Shown: positions 35,174 to 47,384 of the stretch, piece by piece | Position numbering within the stretch: position 1 is the stretch's first letter | Layout: each line of letters starts with the position of its first letter | DNA from: Liriodendron chinense | Lineage: Eukaryota; Streptophyta; Magnoliopsida; Magnoliales; Magnoliaceae | Assembly: GCA_003013855.2 (NCBI GenBank) | Contig: PVNU02003901.1 | Location: 31,867-95,866, forward strand | Direction of reading: 5' to 3' | DNA: 64,000 nt | Notes under the pieces: generated by a model | Database searches by the model: none | The model's input: the letters and a program-made list of their open reading frames with translations, nothing else | What the model was told of the DNA's origin: nothing | Made by a program: the position numbers and the translations under genes

Positions 35174-35340
35174 TTTTAAACCCTCAACAGATGTGACCCT
35201 TTTTTTTTCTTCTTCTTTTTAAAACCTCAACACTTACAATTTTTTTTTTTTTTTTTTTTTTAGCTTAGCATGTTATGAACGACTAAATCTTCTTTCAATA
35301 GTTGAAATACAAATCAATTTCAAAACATAGTGGATGGCTA
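33424..35340. other. AT-rich degenerate repeat DNA, no gene
   Basis: 33424-33510 has a small tandem repeat of TTGGATGCACATTTT with GGTCTACCC. The rest is AT-rich and may be old LTR sequence: near 34850-34960 it carries ATCCGGTCAACCG, CTGGTCGACCA and CAGTCGACTGG, the same class of dyad seen in other LTRs here. Confidence 0.4.
35132..35174. repeat. (TTA)n microsatellite
   Basis: Uninterrupted TTA units, preceded by a shorter, interrupted run from about 35101. Confidence 0.95.
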
Positions 35341-37110
35341 AGCTTGGAATAAATTTGACCGTCCCTAAGCCATTTAAGGATGCCGTCTATGGACTAGTTG
35401 AAACATCATCCGTTGATCATCGTCTTACATGAATTTGGACCAATAGATGAACTAGACGTAAACTCTATACAATGACTCAATGTAGAAAGTCGTTGATTGA
35501 TCTATTTTACTGATGTGTTGGAAAATCTTGTGGGGCCACATAGTGTAATCATATCAAGGCAAAAGGAATAAAAAAAAAATTGAATTAATGGAAACAGGTT
35601 ACTTTGGTGGCTAACGTGTGGCACTGCCCATTATCATAACCATACTATACCTCGTGGGCCAACTTTTGATGTGAGGTATACATAGTCCCTCTGGCTTTCT
35701 CGATAATTAATTTAGTCTTATGTGTGACCCACTTGAAGCCTGACTCATCTAGCTTTAGGTCAGCAAGAGAAACCTAAAACTATGAACTCAGTATTTTGAG
35801 GAACTTAGTTCCCTATATGTCAATGTAGTAAATTTTCTGTCCTGTTAGAATGATTGTGATTGTGGACACTAGGGCAGGCCCTAATGTTCATATTTCTAAG
35901 TTCAAATTTCAAAATTATCAACTGATTTAGAAATTTGATCTTAGGGTTCGTTGTTTCTATATTACTGGATTTCCTATATTGCCAGATACACATAAATTTA
36001 GGAAAATCCCCTTCAAGTCTAAACTTTTAATCTTAAACATCAAAACACATGAACATTGTGGTTTGTATATAGGCGTTGTCATTGGGGCAGCCACATTCAT
36101 GACTTCCCTATGCTTGGTGTAGTATTCACAGCTTGAACTTGCCTCTCCCACGGTGTTCCGCCTCTTGGCCATGCCCATCACTACCAATGGAAGCGCAAAC
36201 TATGATAAAGCAAGGGCCAAGAATGGTACCATCCTCAAGCAACTACTCTCACCTCACCTTGGGGTTGAGGAGAAAACCCCCACACAAAGGTTTGTGGAGC
36301 AATTAAGAAGATTATGAGCTAAAAATGGGAAGGAGGAGAGTGAGGATTAGGGCTTAGGAATCTTGAAGTAGAGGGTGGAAGCTTGGAGGATTTGAGGGAT
36401 TTGGAGGGTGGATTTAGTTGGGTAGGATGAGCAAAAGAAATAGGGAAAAGGGTCTTCTTTTTTTTTTTTTTTTTTTTTTTTTTAAGAAAGGGGGAATAAA
36501 ACCCCCCATTTATACCAAATCGGTAAAATTCGGTTGACCAGTTTACAGTCTCATTTCCTCTTCAAATTTCCATTTTCCTCAGATCCCGAAGAAGCAATAA
36601 CTGGTTAACCGAATTGCGATCTGGTCGACTGGTTCTTGATGTATCACCCAGTCCCAAATCACTCACTTAGGGGCTCTCAAACCTCATACCCTTTCTCAAT
36701 CTTGGCTCCATTTCTTAGCTAAACTTGGTCACCTTTTCTTGCTCTCAACTGACCCATGACTCACACAGATAAATTATCTATTGTAAGCATCTAAACACTA
36801 AAATCTATCTATCCGAACTCATGGATCCGAGTTTCTACTCCTAGGGGGTCCACTCTCATCCTCGAACTTGGCCTTAACGAGCTTTTGACCTCAGGTCTCC
36901 GCGTTGATTTCAAAAGCGTTCAAAATCCAGGACCTAAATTAGGGTCCATCCACTCTAAGATTAAGTCAATAGGGATCAAGGATTTGAGAAATCAATTCTA
37001 AGATTCAGGGTCAGTAATCTCAAAGTCCTATCCACGTCAATGTGAAGTTTGTGGTAAGCCTATAACTCACTGCCTAGTTCAATTCTAAACTCGCGCTCTG
37101 ATACCAACTA
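35341..37110 (-). other. Leader/internal remnant of a Tekay-type element plus LTR-like DNA
   Basis: A minus-strand primer site TGGTATCAGAGC (37095-37106) lies next to the LTR starting at 37111, so sequence to its left is internal. A minus-strand TATAAATGGGG box near 36512-36519, with GGTTGACCAG and CTGGTCGACTGG motifs at 36535-36640 upstream of it, suggests that another LTR is embedded here. A T run lies at 36459-36483. No gag or pol was recognised. Confidence 0.45.
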
Positions 37111-37375
37111 TGATGCCCCAAATTTCAAGGGTCGAGTACAACCTCAATCCTTGAGATTTCGAGTGTCACTTATGCTTTGCGAAAAGTGTGATTTCTTGTT
37201 TAAGATTCATAAGGCATTAAAGCACAAATTCAAAATCAATTTAAGCAGTAAAGTAAAGTCGAAAATTAAATTTAAACCTGACCAATATAAAAAGTGGAAG
37301 TAGGACAACTCTCCTGTAAAGTCATCGAACTCATCCTGTAAGACATCCTCCTTTGAGATACATGCATCTATTAGC
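37111..37375 (-). repeat. Tekay LTR fragment (3' end of a 5' LTR)
   Basis: TGATGCCCCAAATTTCAAGG onward aligns with the plus-strand starts of the solo LTRs at 30027 and 57507. It breaks off at 37375, where an inverted segment begins. Confidence 0.8.
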
Positions 37376-37621
37376 CCTTCTCTCATCATCTAAAAGTTTC
37401 CTACACATAAGTGGTCTACCAACAACCTATAAAACACGAAAAATCACTATGTAAGCATAGTTTATAAGTTATAGAGCGATCTAACCATTGAACACATTTT
37501 CTAAATATGTAATATTTATGGTCACATCAAGAATTAATGCCTAATCCTATTTGTTTGATAACATGTTAAGCTTTGAATTATAATTCCCATTGAGTTGATC
37601 TCCTGGGACTGTGTTTCAAAA
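37376..37621. other. 246-bp inverted segment spanning the Tekay/Athila junction
   Basis: 37381-37529 is the reverse complement of the first bases of the Athila LTR (compare 56568-56780). 37530-37621 is the reverse complement of Tekay LTR sequence (compare 30299-30406 and 57778-57890). Flipping it restores Tekay LTR running into TGATGTGACCATAAATATT, the Athila LTR start, followed by TTGAGGTTAGACGGC at 37626. Confidence 0.8.
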
Positions 37622-39345
37622 CACCACCAGGCTTTGATTGAGGTTAGACGGCTTGGATCGATGGATTGAAGGTAATGTGCATTACAGTGGTTTTTAATTT
37701 CGAATGGGCAACGCATGCTGTCTATTGTGCGTCTCACTTTTGGACCTCGTTTTGGATGCAATTTGAGAAACACTCCATACACTTTGAAGGCTATCAAATT
37801 ATCTAACAAATGGCACTGGTTTCATGTCGATCAGAGCTTTGGATTGATCACAGTGACCCGATGATCACAAATTGTCCATTCAGCACCGACTTAGCTTTGG
37901 AATCCAGCGCAATAGTCCACTAATGCTTAAATGAAGAATACAAGACGTCCATTAGGTACATAATCAAATTTTCTACAAAACAACTGGAATCCTGTCAATT
38001 AGATGTGTATGTTGGTTGTAGCGCCGAAAACAAGTCGAAGTGTTTTGGAAAGTTCCACCTACACGAATCAGAAAACAGTCTAGATTGCGAGGTATGTGCA
38101 TCAAAATTATGGAATGAATCAAGATAATCCAGACCCTCTATCATATAGAGGGGATATAATTCTACTAATGTATCAATTTTGAGACACTTTTGATATTTGT
38201 ACATACTGGAGTGAAGGATGCAAGAATGGCTAGTTCAGAAGGTGTTAAAACTGCGAATTTGGGAGGTGTCCCCTGATCTAATCGTGGGGCTACTTTAGAT
38301 GTGATATTAGCAATCTAACCTATCCATTATAAATTTCACTTGATGATGAAGCCCCATATAAAATGTCAGAGCAATCCGACCGCCGGTTTAGTCACACGAA
38401 GTGTAGCAAAATCAGTACTGTTACTTGAATCCGAACTTAACTATAAATAGATAGTTGTGAAGAGTCTTAGGGCACCTTTTTCAATCTGATTTTGAAGAGA
38501 ACAAGATCTCATCTCTCTCATATAACCTCTTTACATTCAAGCTTGCTTGGATTCAATTTGAGAACTCGTAAGTTGGTTAGTTTTAAGTTGATTTTTTAGT
38601 TTAATTATGTCTTCTTCTTATTCTTTCGGTTTTTCTTCTTTAATTATGTTTATATTTTAAACCCTTTTAGCATTGGCTTAAAGGAAAGCATGTGTGGATT
38701 ATTGAGTTGATGTGGTGATGGATTTATGTGCTGAATGATGAGAGAAATTCATTTTACATGAATTTCATGAAATTAATCTAGGGTTTTTAATTCTCATGTA
38801 AACTCTTTGCATGAGTATTGTTGAATCCTAAATTTGATTTGTGAAAACCTAGATTGGAGATATTTTTAACCTGTCACATTATTTGATTAGCAATCTCAAG
38901 GATCTCTAATGTTTATAATCCCTAATGCTTAAGAGTATGAACTTAATGATGCATGATGAGATGGATCTCTAATCCATTGATTTCCTACATGAATCTTTGT
39001 TCCAATTGCAATATCTTCCAATTAGATGGACCATAGTGATCCATTTTAGTTGAGTAATACTTTATTGTACACATTAATGAAGCATGAGACACATGTGGAC
39101 CTTTGATGCCTTGGTGCTTTAATTTCTATTGATTAAACCCACTCAAACATTAATCCAATCTAACCCATCATTAGTTAGATTAATCACTTCTTTTAGAATT
39201 TTTATTCTCTTTTCTTGATCTTAAAGTGATTCTTACACACATCTATTTTTACTCCCTGTGGATTCGACCTCGGACTCACTGAGTTTATTACTTGTGATCT
39301 CTTGCACTGGAGAGAATATTCAGCTACATAGTTGGATAACAACTA
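37622..39345 (+). repeat. 5' LTR of the Athila-type element, main part
   Basis: Begins in register with 56807 (TTGAGGTTAGAC). It has TATAAATAG at 38442-38450 and ends with the TTCGACCTCGGACTCACTGA-type stretch found at Athila LTR ends. Confidence 0.8.
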
Positions 39346-39351
39346 AGTTTT

Positions 39352-39369
39352 TGGCGCTGTTGCCGGGGA
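39352..39369 (+). promoter_or_regulatory. Primer-binding site of the Athila-type element
   Basis: TGGCGCTGTTGCCGGGGA matches the Asp-tRNA 3' end complement used by Athila-type elements, with one base differing from the common form. Confidence 0.85.
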
Positions 39370-39756
39370 GCAATTATGGTATAGAGATTAACTCTCCAAA
39401 TTGGGTAACTTCTTTCCATAAACCCTCTGTTTGCTGTAGGATTGCATTTCAATTCTTAGTTTACTTTTCGCATTTAAAAGTAACTTGAATTGAACTTCTT
39501 AAACGTCAATTGTGAAATAAGGTGAAGCTGCTTGGGATTAGACCCCCAAGTGAAAGTGTGTCTTACGATTGCGGTTTGCTACAAAAGCCGTTTAATCTAC
39601 TTCTTTTTAGTTAGTTTAATTGAGTTTTAATTAATTGTTTGTTAGTTAGTTTTTTCTTCTTTTTCTTTCCTGCTGAATATTTCTTATTTGAACTTGAATT
39701 TTATATTTGGACTAGTTGGATTGAGTTTCATTGCTTTTTAGGTGTGAAATTGTTTT

Positions 39757-41509
39757 ATGAATCATTGGACTAAAGACCACAACAACTGTCTTACTAGTTC
39801 TAGTGGTCTAGTCCCAGGATTGATTGAAACACCTAGAAAAAGTGTTTCACAAAATAGTGGTAACATGAAAAATGAAAATAATCAAAATAGAAATGGAATT
39901 GATTCCCCAATTGATCCACCTAAAAACCCAATTGAACCAGAAGTGGGGGAGAACATGGTCAATCAAGGCCATATTAGGAGAAGACTAAGAGACCAACTTC
40001 AACCACTCCGGGCTACCACCCCATTTTGCATAGTTTCCCCAGGTAACACCGGGAACATTAATTTTAAGCTCGAAATTATTCAGCTTTTGCCTAAGTTCCA
40101 TGGTCTAGAGAACGACAATCCATACCTCCACCTTAGAGAATTTGAAGAGGTGGTTGGTACCTTACAGATTAACAATGAAAATATGGATTTTATTAGACTA
40201 AAATATTTCCCTTTTCTCTCAAGGATCGTGCAAGAGCTGGTTACATTCCTTAAGGCCAGACACTATTACAACTTGGCAGATCATGAGCCAAGAGTTCCTT
40301 AGGAAATTTTTTCCTGCCCATAAGACAAATACATTAAAGCGTGCGATTATTTCATTCTCTCAAAGGGAGGGTGAACTATTCTTCTAGGCATGGGAACGTT
40401 TCAAAGAACTCTTGCTAGCATGCCCACATCATGGTTATGATGAGTCTAGAATTCTAAGTTTCTTCTATGATGGTGTGAATTTTGACACTAGAAAATTCAT
40501 AAAAATGATGTGTGGGGGCCGGTTTATGGACTTTGATTAGTATGAGGCATAGGACTACTTGGAGAAATTGGCAGATGATACCCAGTCTTGAGACATATTC
40601 CATCGCCAATTTAACCAACCTAGGACCACTCTGAGAGAGAGTAGGGGGATGCATTCACTCTCTAGGGAAGATGAACTGCAAGCAAAGGTAGTTACACTGG
40701 CAAGACGACTTGAGGCTGTGGAATTAGGAAGAGCAAACGTGAACATGATAAAGTCGAATGTGCCCTCAAGTAGTTCTTGTGGCATATGCAGGGCTAATGA
40801 CCATGAGCTGCAAAATTGTCCTATTATAGTGGCCCCTAATGCCGATGAGATGGTCATGGACCAAGCCAATGCCATTAATAACTACCAGAGGCCAATGATC
40901 CAACCTTTGGGAAACACTTACACTCCTAATTGGCGGAATCATCCAAACTTTAGTTCATGGAATGGACCACATATGAATGTTCCCACAGTACCCCAAGGAC
41001 CTCAGAACAATACGTATATAGCACCACCACCTCTACAACAACAACAACTAGTTCTATATCTGCCACCACCTAAAAAAGCTCTTGAGGATCCTGTGATGAC
41101 TTTCATTAATCAGCAGGCACAAATGAACCAAATGCTTCTCCAATCATTGGCGACATTGGAAGCCCAAGTGAATGCTAGGGAGAAGGGCACTCTTCCATCC
41201 CAACCATTGCCCAATCCTAGAAATGTAAATTATGTTGGGGAGCAGAGTGCATCTCAGCCACAACATGAGAAGGCCAAGGCCATAATCACTTTGAGAAGTG
41301 GTAAAAGCGTAGACAATCAAATCTCTCAACCGGTAAAAATACCGAAAGATGAGTCACATTTTCAATATGATCATGAGCCCGACCCCTCTCAGGTGCAGAA
41401 AGAGAATAAGGAAGCGTTTAGATCACATGAGCCTCCAGTCTCATTCCCCTCTAGATTGCGTTCTTCCTCACCTCTGTTGAAATATCAAGATGTTATTGAA
41501 GTTCTTTAG
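39757..41509 (+). pseudogene. Athila-type gag
   Basis: The frame from 39757 covers the N-terminus and capsid start, with the FKLEIIQLLPKFHGLENDNP segment. A frameshift near 40215 precedes the TAG at 40300-40302; the true frame then carries the FLRKFFPAHK and ACPHHGYDESR segments with stops near 40384, 40550 and 40589. The frame at 40649-41509 is open, with a CCHC-like knuckle CGICRANDHELQNCP followed by a Pro/Gln-rich linker. Normal Athila gag would be one uninterrupted frame. Confidence 0.85.
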
Positions 41510-41512
41510 AAA

Positions 41513-42048
41513 GTGATGGTGAACATCCAACTTTTGGATGCAATCAAACAAATCCCGTCATATGCCAAGTATTTGAAGGACATGTGCACAGTCAAATGTA
41601 AACTAAATGTGCACAAGAAGGCCTTTCTTACCAAGAAGGTGAGCACCATTATTTACAATAAGATCGTCCCAAAATATAAGGAGGAAGTCCCACTATCCCT
41701 TGTATAATTGGGAACTTCTGGATTAAGCATGCACTCCTAGATTTGGGTGTTAATCTAGTCTCATTTTCAGTGTATCAACAATTGGGGCTAGGTGAGCTTA
41801 AGCTAACCACAATTACCATGCAGCTCGCAGATCGTTCAATAAAAGTACCTAGGGGAGTTGTAGAGGACATGTTAGTCCAAGTTGAGAAGTTCTATTTCCC
41901 TGTGGACTTTATTGTGCTAGACACTGAGCCTACTTTGAATGATAGCACTCAAGTTCCCATCATCTTAGGCCAACGATTCCTAGCTACATTAAATGCTATT
42001 ATTAACTGTATGAATGGAATGATGAAACTTTCTTTTGGATTTGTGTAA
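41513..42048 (+). pseudogene. Athila-type protease region
   Basis: 41513-41707 carries the QIPSYAKYLKDMC segment that normally precedes the protease. 41743-42048 holds the protease, with active-site region LLDLGVNLVSFS (DLG as usual for the family) and VPIILGQRFLAT. The two are split by a stop and a frame change near 41705. Confidence 0.82.
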
Positions 42049-42812
42049 ACAACCCATGGATGACAATGGATTCCATGAGTTGAACTTTGTTGATCACTTG
42101 CATCAAGAAGAAGAACATGAACTTGAATTTCTTAATGAACTTGGATTGATCAAGGGATTAGACACTATTCAGTTTAAAAATATTTGTGATGAATTTTGTG
42201 AGAGAATTTAAGAGAGTACAGCTGAGGACACTTGTATATACTGATGGAGGCTGCGCCCCCAAGTTCTTACCATTGAGGACTTGCAACCTCTGCCGTCATC
42301 GGCCAGTGCCCCTAAGCTGGAATTAAAACCACTTCCAACTGAGCTAAAATATGCATATTTAGGAGATAATGAGACATATCTAGTGGTGATCTCTACGCAA
42401 TTGAGCCTAGAACAAGAATCCAAGTTGTTAGACGTTTTGAGAAACCACAAAGGAGCACTTAGTTGGACTATCTCTGACCTCAAGGGCATTAGTCCCGCCA
42501 TTTGCACACATTTGCACACATCGTATACATTTAGAAGACAACGCCAAACCTTATAGGTAACCTCAGAGACACTTAAATCCAAACATGATGGAGGTTGTCA
42601 AGAGTGAGGTCATAAAGTTGGTAGATGTGAAAATGATATACCCTATATCTGACAGCCTATAGGTTATGCCAACTCAAGTGGTTCCAAAAAAGTCTGGAAT
42701 AACCATTGTGCCGAATGTAAACAATGAACTCATATCGACACATGTCACCACGGTTTGGCGTGTGTGCATTGATTATTGGAAATTGAATTTGGTCACTAAA
42801 AAGGACCACTAC
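42049..42812 (+). pseudogene. Athila-type reverse transcriptase, first part
   Basis: The open piece 42281-42556 has LSLEQESKLLDVLRNHKGAL and WTISDLKGISP, the RT N-terminal region. After frameshifts, 42657-42812 carries QVVPKKSGITIV and WRVCIDYWKLN. The reading stops at KKDHY, exactly where the Tat element has inserted (target ACTAC at 42808-42812). Confidence 0.85.
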
Positions 42813-44947
42813 TGTTGGGGTCCCAAAATGCAGGGGCCCCTCAAAACAAGCAAAATGGTCACGCACCTCCAAAAGAATCCCACAAAACGTCTCCCGGTGC
42901 TCGTAAAACGGAGATTTACAAAAGTTCCCTTAGCCAATTTCGATTAAAATCTCCGGCAGGCCCCGCAAATCGCCGCGATCGAAACCATCCAAAATCAAAT
43001 CCGTAACTTCGTCATGATTTATGATGAACAATGAATGTATTTTCATCATCAAGCGGGCCCCACAAACCCATTGAAATTCAAAACCCATATGGTAGAGTTC
43101 AAAAGTTCGTCAACGCATCCATAAATTCGGATTCCCACGCACCCATAAATTCAGGTGCCCACGCGCCTGAAAATTCTTCAAAAATCAGAAATCGGTTTAA
43201 ATTGTTCATTGCTTCCCACGCACCCAAAAATGGGTCCACGAACCCATAAATTCAACACATTTCAGAATTATCATTTCAGGGTGCAGGAGGTCCCACGCAC
43301 CCATAAAATCAGGGTCCCACGCACCCATAAATTCAGCAAATCTCAAAATGTTTTTAAGGGTGCGTTGGACCTTTGCACGTCAATTTTGGGGTGCGTGGGA
43401 CGTATTTTAAGGGTGCGTGCCACGTGGCAGCTCCTTATTGGCCAAATTTTGGTATTTTCGGGTATAAATATCCCACCTGACTGTTCATTTCTACGTTTTG
43501 AAAGAGAGAGGGAGCTCCCATCTTCTGGGTATTTCGGATCCTCGCCGGAAACCCTTTCCGATCACCGGAAACCCTTCCCGGTCACCGGAATACCTTTCTG
43601 ATCGCCAACGCCTTCCGTCGGAAGATTACGACCAAGACTACCGCAGGTCTGACTTCTGAAAATTACAAGTGTGGGCACGCACACATAAAATCGGTCCCAC
43701 GCACCCAAAACATCATCCCACGCGTCCATAAATTCGACGTGATTCGGATAAGTGGATTGCTATCCCACGCACCCAACAAATGGTCCACGCGCCTATAAAT
43801 TCGCGTCCCACACGCCCATTAATTCGACATGAATCAGACAAGTGCATCGGACTACCACGCACCCAAAAATGGCCCACGCACCCATAAATTTAGGTCCCAC
43901 GCGTCCATAAATTCGATGAAATTCATATTTGCATATTCGGTCCCACGTACCTGAAAAATGCTCCACGCATCCATAAATTCATAAAAAATCAGGCACTTAA
44001 TTTAAAGGTGCATTGGAGCCCATGCACCCATAAATTAAGTCCCACGCACCAAAAAAATCAGCCAATTACAGAACATGTTTACGGGTGCACCAGACTCAAT
44101 TTTAAGTGTTTTCAAGTTCCGTTTGAGCCTATTTCCGGCATTTCGAGCATTCCGGATGCAATGGAACGATCAAATGGACGTCCTGGGATCTCTAAATGAG
44201 CAGAATTGTACATCTTTGAGGTTTGACCCGATTCGATGCGTTAAATGAAATGACTTTTCAGAAAGAAGCCGCCAGCATCCAGAACTATGTAAATATGTCA
44301 TCATTTATATCTACTGTAAAGATATGATCCGATTTGGGTCGAAAGCTAGACAAACGGGACTATGGTTATCACGATAAACCATGTCAAAGAGTTTCAATTC
44401 TCTACAAAGCAATTGCTATTAAATGTCATAACACAACAGTCGGTGCCCTACCCATTCAAACGGCATCCGTCAGTTGGGCTACGCAGGTACACACAACTAT
44501 AGATTGGACTTTCCGAGGTCACATGTCCATACGTGACAGGCGCGGACCCAGAGTCGTCCTTCTTAGTCATAAACCCTGATAGTCTCTACCCGGATCTTCG
44601 GTCAAAACATGGGACAGACATTTGGTTAATACAAAGATGGTTCAGTATATAACAAAACAAATACAGGTCTCTACGACCACAAACTCTAAGACCATAGTCC
44701 CTACTGACTAGTCTTTTGCCTTTTAATCAAGGGTCATCGATCATTCGATGTAATTAAGGGCTCGTGCTAGATTACGGCCTGGAATGTACAAGATCTCAGG
44801 ATCTCTGGAATAAAATTCGCCTTGCGATATCTCTTTTTGTGTACCTTTTGTGAATGCTTGTGATTGTCTATGAATGTTTCTATTACTCAGAACCCCAGAG
44901 CAACATTACACAGAAAATGCCCTTGCTTTCATTTTCTAGGTCTAACA
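42813..44947 (+). repeat. 5' LTR of the Tat-type element, with internal CCCACGCACC repeats
   Basis: 2135 bp. A TATAAATA box is at 43463-43470, in a GGGTATAAATATCCC context. More than twenty degenerate copies of CCCACGCACCCATAAATTC lie at 43130-43340 and 43670-44060, on both sides of the TATA box. A GTGCCACGTGGCA G-box palindrome is near 43422. Confidence 0.9.
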
Positions 44948-46066
44948 AACTGGTGACTGCTAGGGATCGAACCCAGAATCTCTGGTTAGTTCTGAGTACG
45001 GAAACACTCTAAGATTAATCATTTGCAAAAGCGAATGTATGCATAGGAGAACTATCACGAGGCGTAATGTTTCAGCGCCCTCGGGCGCCAAACTGACGAC
45101 TCTCAACCGGAACATTCTTCCCTTCATCTTCAAGGCAATAGATGGTAAATTAAAGATTTTCAAACCCATCAATTCCCACAACTACACGTATGTGTCTCCT
45201 TCTTGCTTATTTCTATTAGTTTATGCACCGCAATCGATAGGTTCACGCTCCCGGCCGTATTTATGAACTGTTCTAATGATTTTATGACACCGCAGAATTA
45301 GCAAGATACTAGAACAGACAGAAGAAATAGCATGCTCGATGACCAGTTCGTGCACCTTCCTTGCCACCGGAGGCTTTAGCTTCCCCTGTTTCACCGCAGC
45401 TGAAACAGTCAGCCCAAGCTCAGAATGACAATTGGTTGAGACCCAAAGGCAGAAGAAAGCGACCATCATAACTGCACACAGGAAGGCGAGTGTTACAAGA
45501 CCTCACCCCGTCATAAGAAAACAGTGGCAACCAAAGCCGGGGCAGAAGATCCCTACCAATAGCCAAGTCATACCAGCCAAGCTCGCAGTACCTACGATGA
45601 CAGTCGAGCAGTTCCTGCCATTGTCCAAAACCGCTGACACCTCGCAGAAACCTATTAGGCCCACGCATGTAAGCCCATGACGACCCTTGAACTGAAACAA
45701 AGGCGGGCTTGGAATATCCCGTTGGCGTAAGTGACAATGGTCTAAGTGGCCGAAGAAGAAGAAGGACCTTATGAGGCAGAAGAATTACCTCAATTCCAGG
45801 ATCAAATCGACAGATTGTTCGAGGCTAATCGCGAGACAAATGATCAGATGAGAGCTATTTAAGAAGCCTTGACCACTCTGATTGCGCAGAATGCCACCAG
45901 AAGTATCGCGCTGCCCACCCGTCAGTCGGCCGAAGAATCCCAAGGGGCAGCAGAAGGTCCGGTTGAGCTTGAACCGCCCGTCCAACTCAAGGTCACACCA
46001 ATAGAAAGTGCACCGCTTTTCGCATCTCACGTGTCATGAGAAGAGTTATCCCAGACGATAGCCCAC
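44948..46066 (+). other. Tat-type leader with primer site
   Basis: TGGTGACTGCTAGGGAT at 44951-44967 directly follows the LTR and is the likely primer-binding site; I do not assign the tRNA. Downstream are degraded gag N-terminal fragments, for example the frame at 45432, rich in Pro and Lys. Confidence 0.6.
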
Positions 46067-47384
46067 ATGATGCAGCAAGAAAATGAGAAAGAGATGAGAA
46101 ACAGCTATAAATATCGGGTCCCGTACCCACCAGAGGTAGAAGAGGTACCATTCCCGGCCAATTTCAGATGCCCAGAGTTCGAAAAGTTTGACGGCAGAGG
46201 ATCGCCAGAAGAACGCATCACCCATTTCTTGATTACGTTAGGAAATTGGTCTGTAGTCCCACAGTATTGCATGCGGTTATTTATATCAACCATGACCGGA
46301 AAAGCCTTCCAATGGTATATGTCACTACCAGCCAGCTCCATAAGGACATGGGAGCAAATGCAGGACACCTTCATCTCAAAGTTCTTTGCAACAAAGAGGG
46401 AGATCTCATTAACAGACCTAGCATTGGTCAGACAGAAAAATGGTGAACCTGTTGAGAAGTTCATCGACCGATGGGGAACCATGTCGGCTCAATGTCGTGA
46501 ACTACCCAGTGAAGGCGAGCAGATGAAGATGTGCCTAAGGGCTCTAGACCCTATGATCTCATACGGATTATCGGGCAACACCTTCAACTCCTTTCGTGAG
46601 CTGGCAACGAAAGCACATTTGGTGGAGGAAGCATCATCCCGGGTAAACTTCAGACCCGAGAGACAGAAGAGAGAGATGGGAAAAGTAGTAAAGACCCATT
46701 AAGTCGATAAAAGCAGGGACCAGAAAGATGGAAAATGTCCCGCTGTCGATCACAAGCAGAGAAAAAGCGATGGTTGTCCAAGACAAGGGTAAGAGGCCCT
46801 ATGCGCCTAAACGCGTATCAATAGCCGAAAGAGAAAGGGCGAATGGCCCGTACACATTCGATATGGCCAATCTAGTTCTGATCATGGAACAATTGGTCGA
46901 TGAAGGCTTAATGCGTCTACCAGAACTTGCCCGTCCCCATGAAGTTGGATGAATAAACAATCCCAAATATTGCAAATATCATCAATGTGTCAGCCACAAG
47001 ACAGAAGATTGCTTCTCCCTGAAAGGAATGATATAAGGGTTGATCAATCAAGGGGTCATCAGCATGAAGACACCTGAGACAGCAAGGGAGACAGCCGGGA
47101 CAATTTTAACAATCCTAATGGAAGATGACACCAACCGATCGACCCCGTTCCCTGAGCTGAAGGAACCATGGACTCTAGTCAGTAGCAAGAAAAGACTCGA
47201 GAACAGACGGAAGCTTATTAACCGAGGAAAGAATAGGGGGAGAGGAAGAAGAGAGATATTACAAGGGCAGATACGACCCGCAACGAACATGGCATATTGT
47301 GGAATGATGTTATTTGTCGAACAAGCACTGTCTGAGGAAACCCCACAAGCAACTGAAGGAGAAGTTGACGCAGTCATCTTATGA
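46067..47384 (+). pseudogene. Tat-type gag
   Basis: 46067-46702 is an open capsid segment: FRCPEFEKFDGRGSPEERI, then FQWYMSLPASSIRTWEQMQD and DRWGTMSAQCRELP. A stop and frame change follow, then 46728-46952 and 47040-47384, with a zinc-knuckle-like piece YCKYHQCVSHKTEDC between (about 46970-47015). The end is basic (NRGKNRGRGRRE). The knuckle pattern fits Tat/Retand gag. Confidence 0.82.

Noticed and set aside
42208..42582. 124-codon minus-strand frame
   Set aside because: Lies opposite the Athila RT N-terminus, whose plus-strand motifs are recognisable.
43130..44060. Regular short repeats considered as a CRISPR array
   Set aside because: Spacers are not unique or constant in length, the motif is degenerate, and the whole array sits in both LTRs of a plant retrotransposon.
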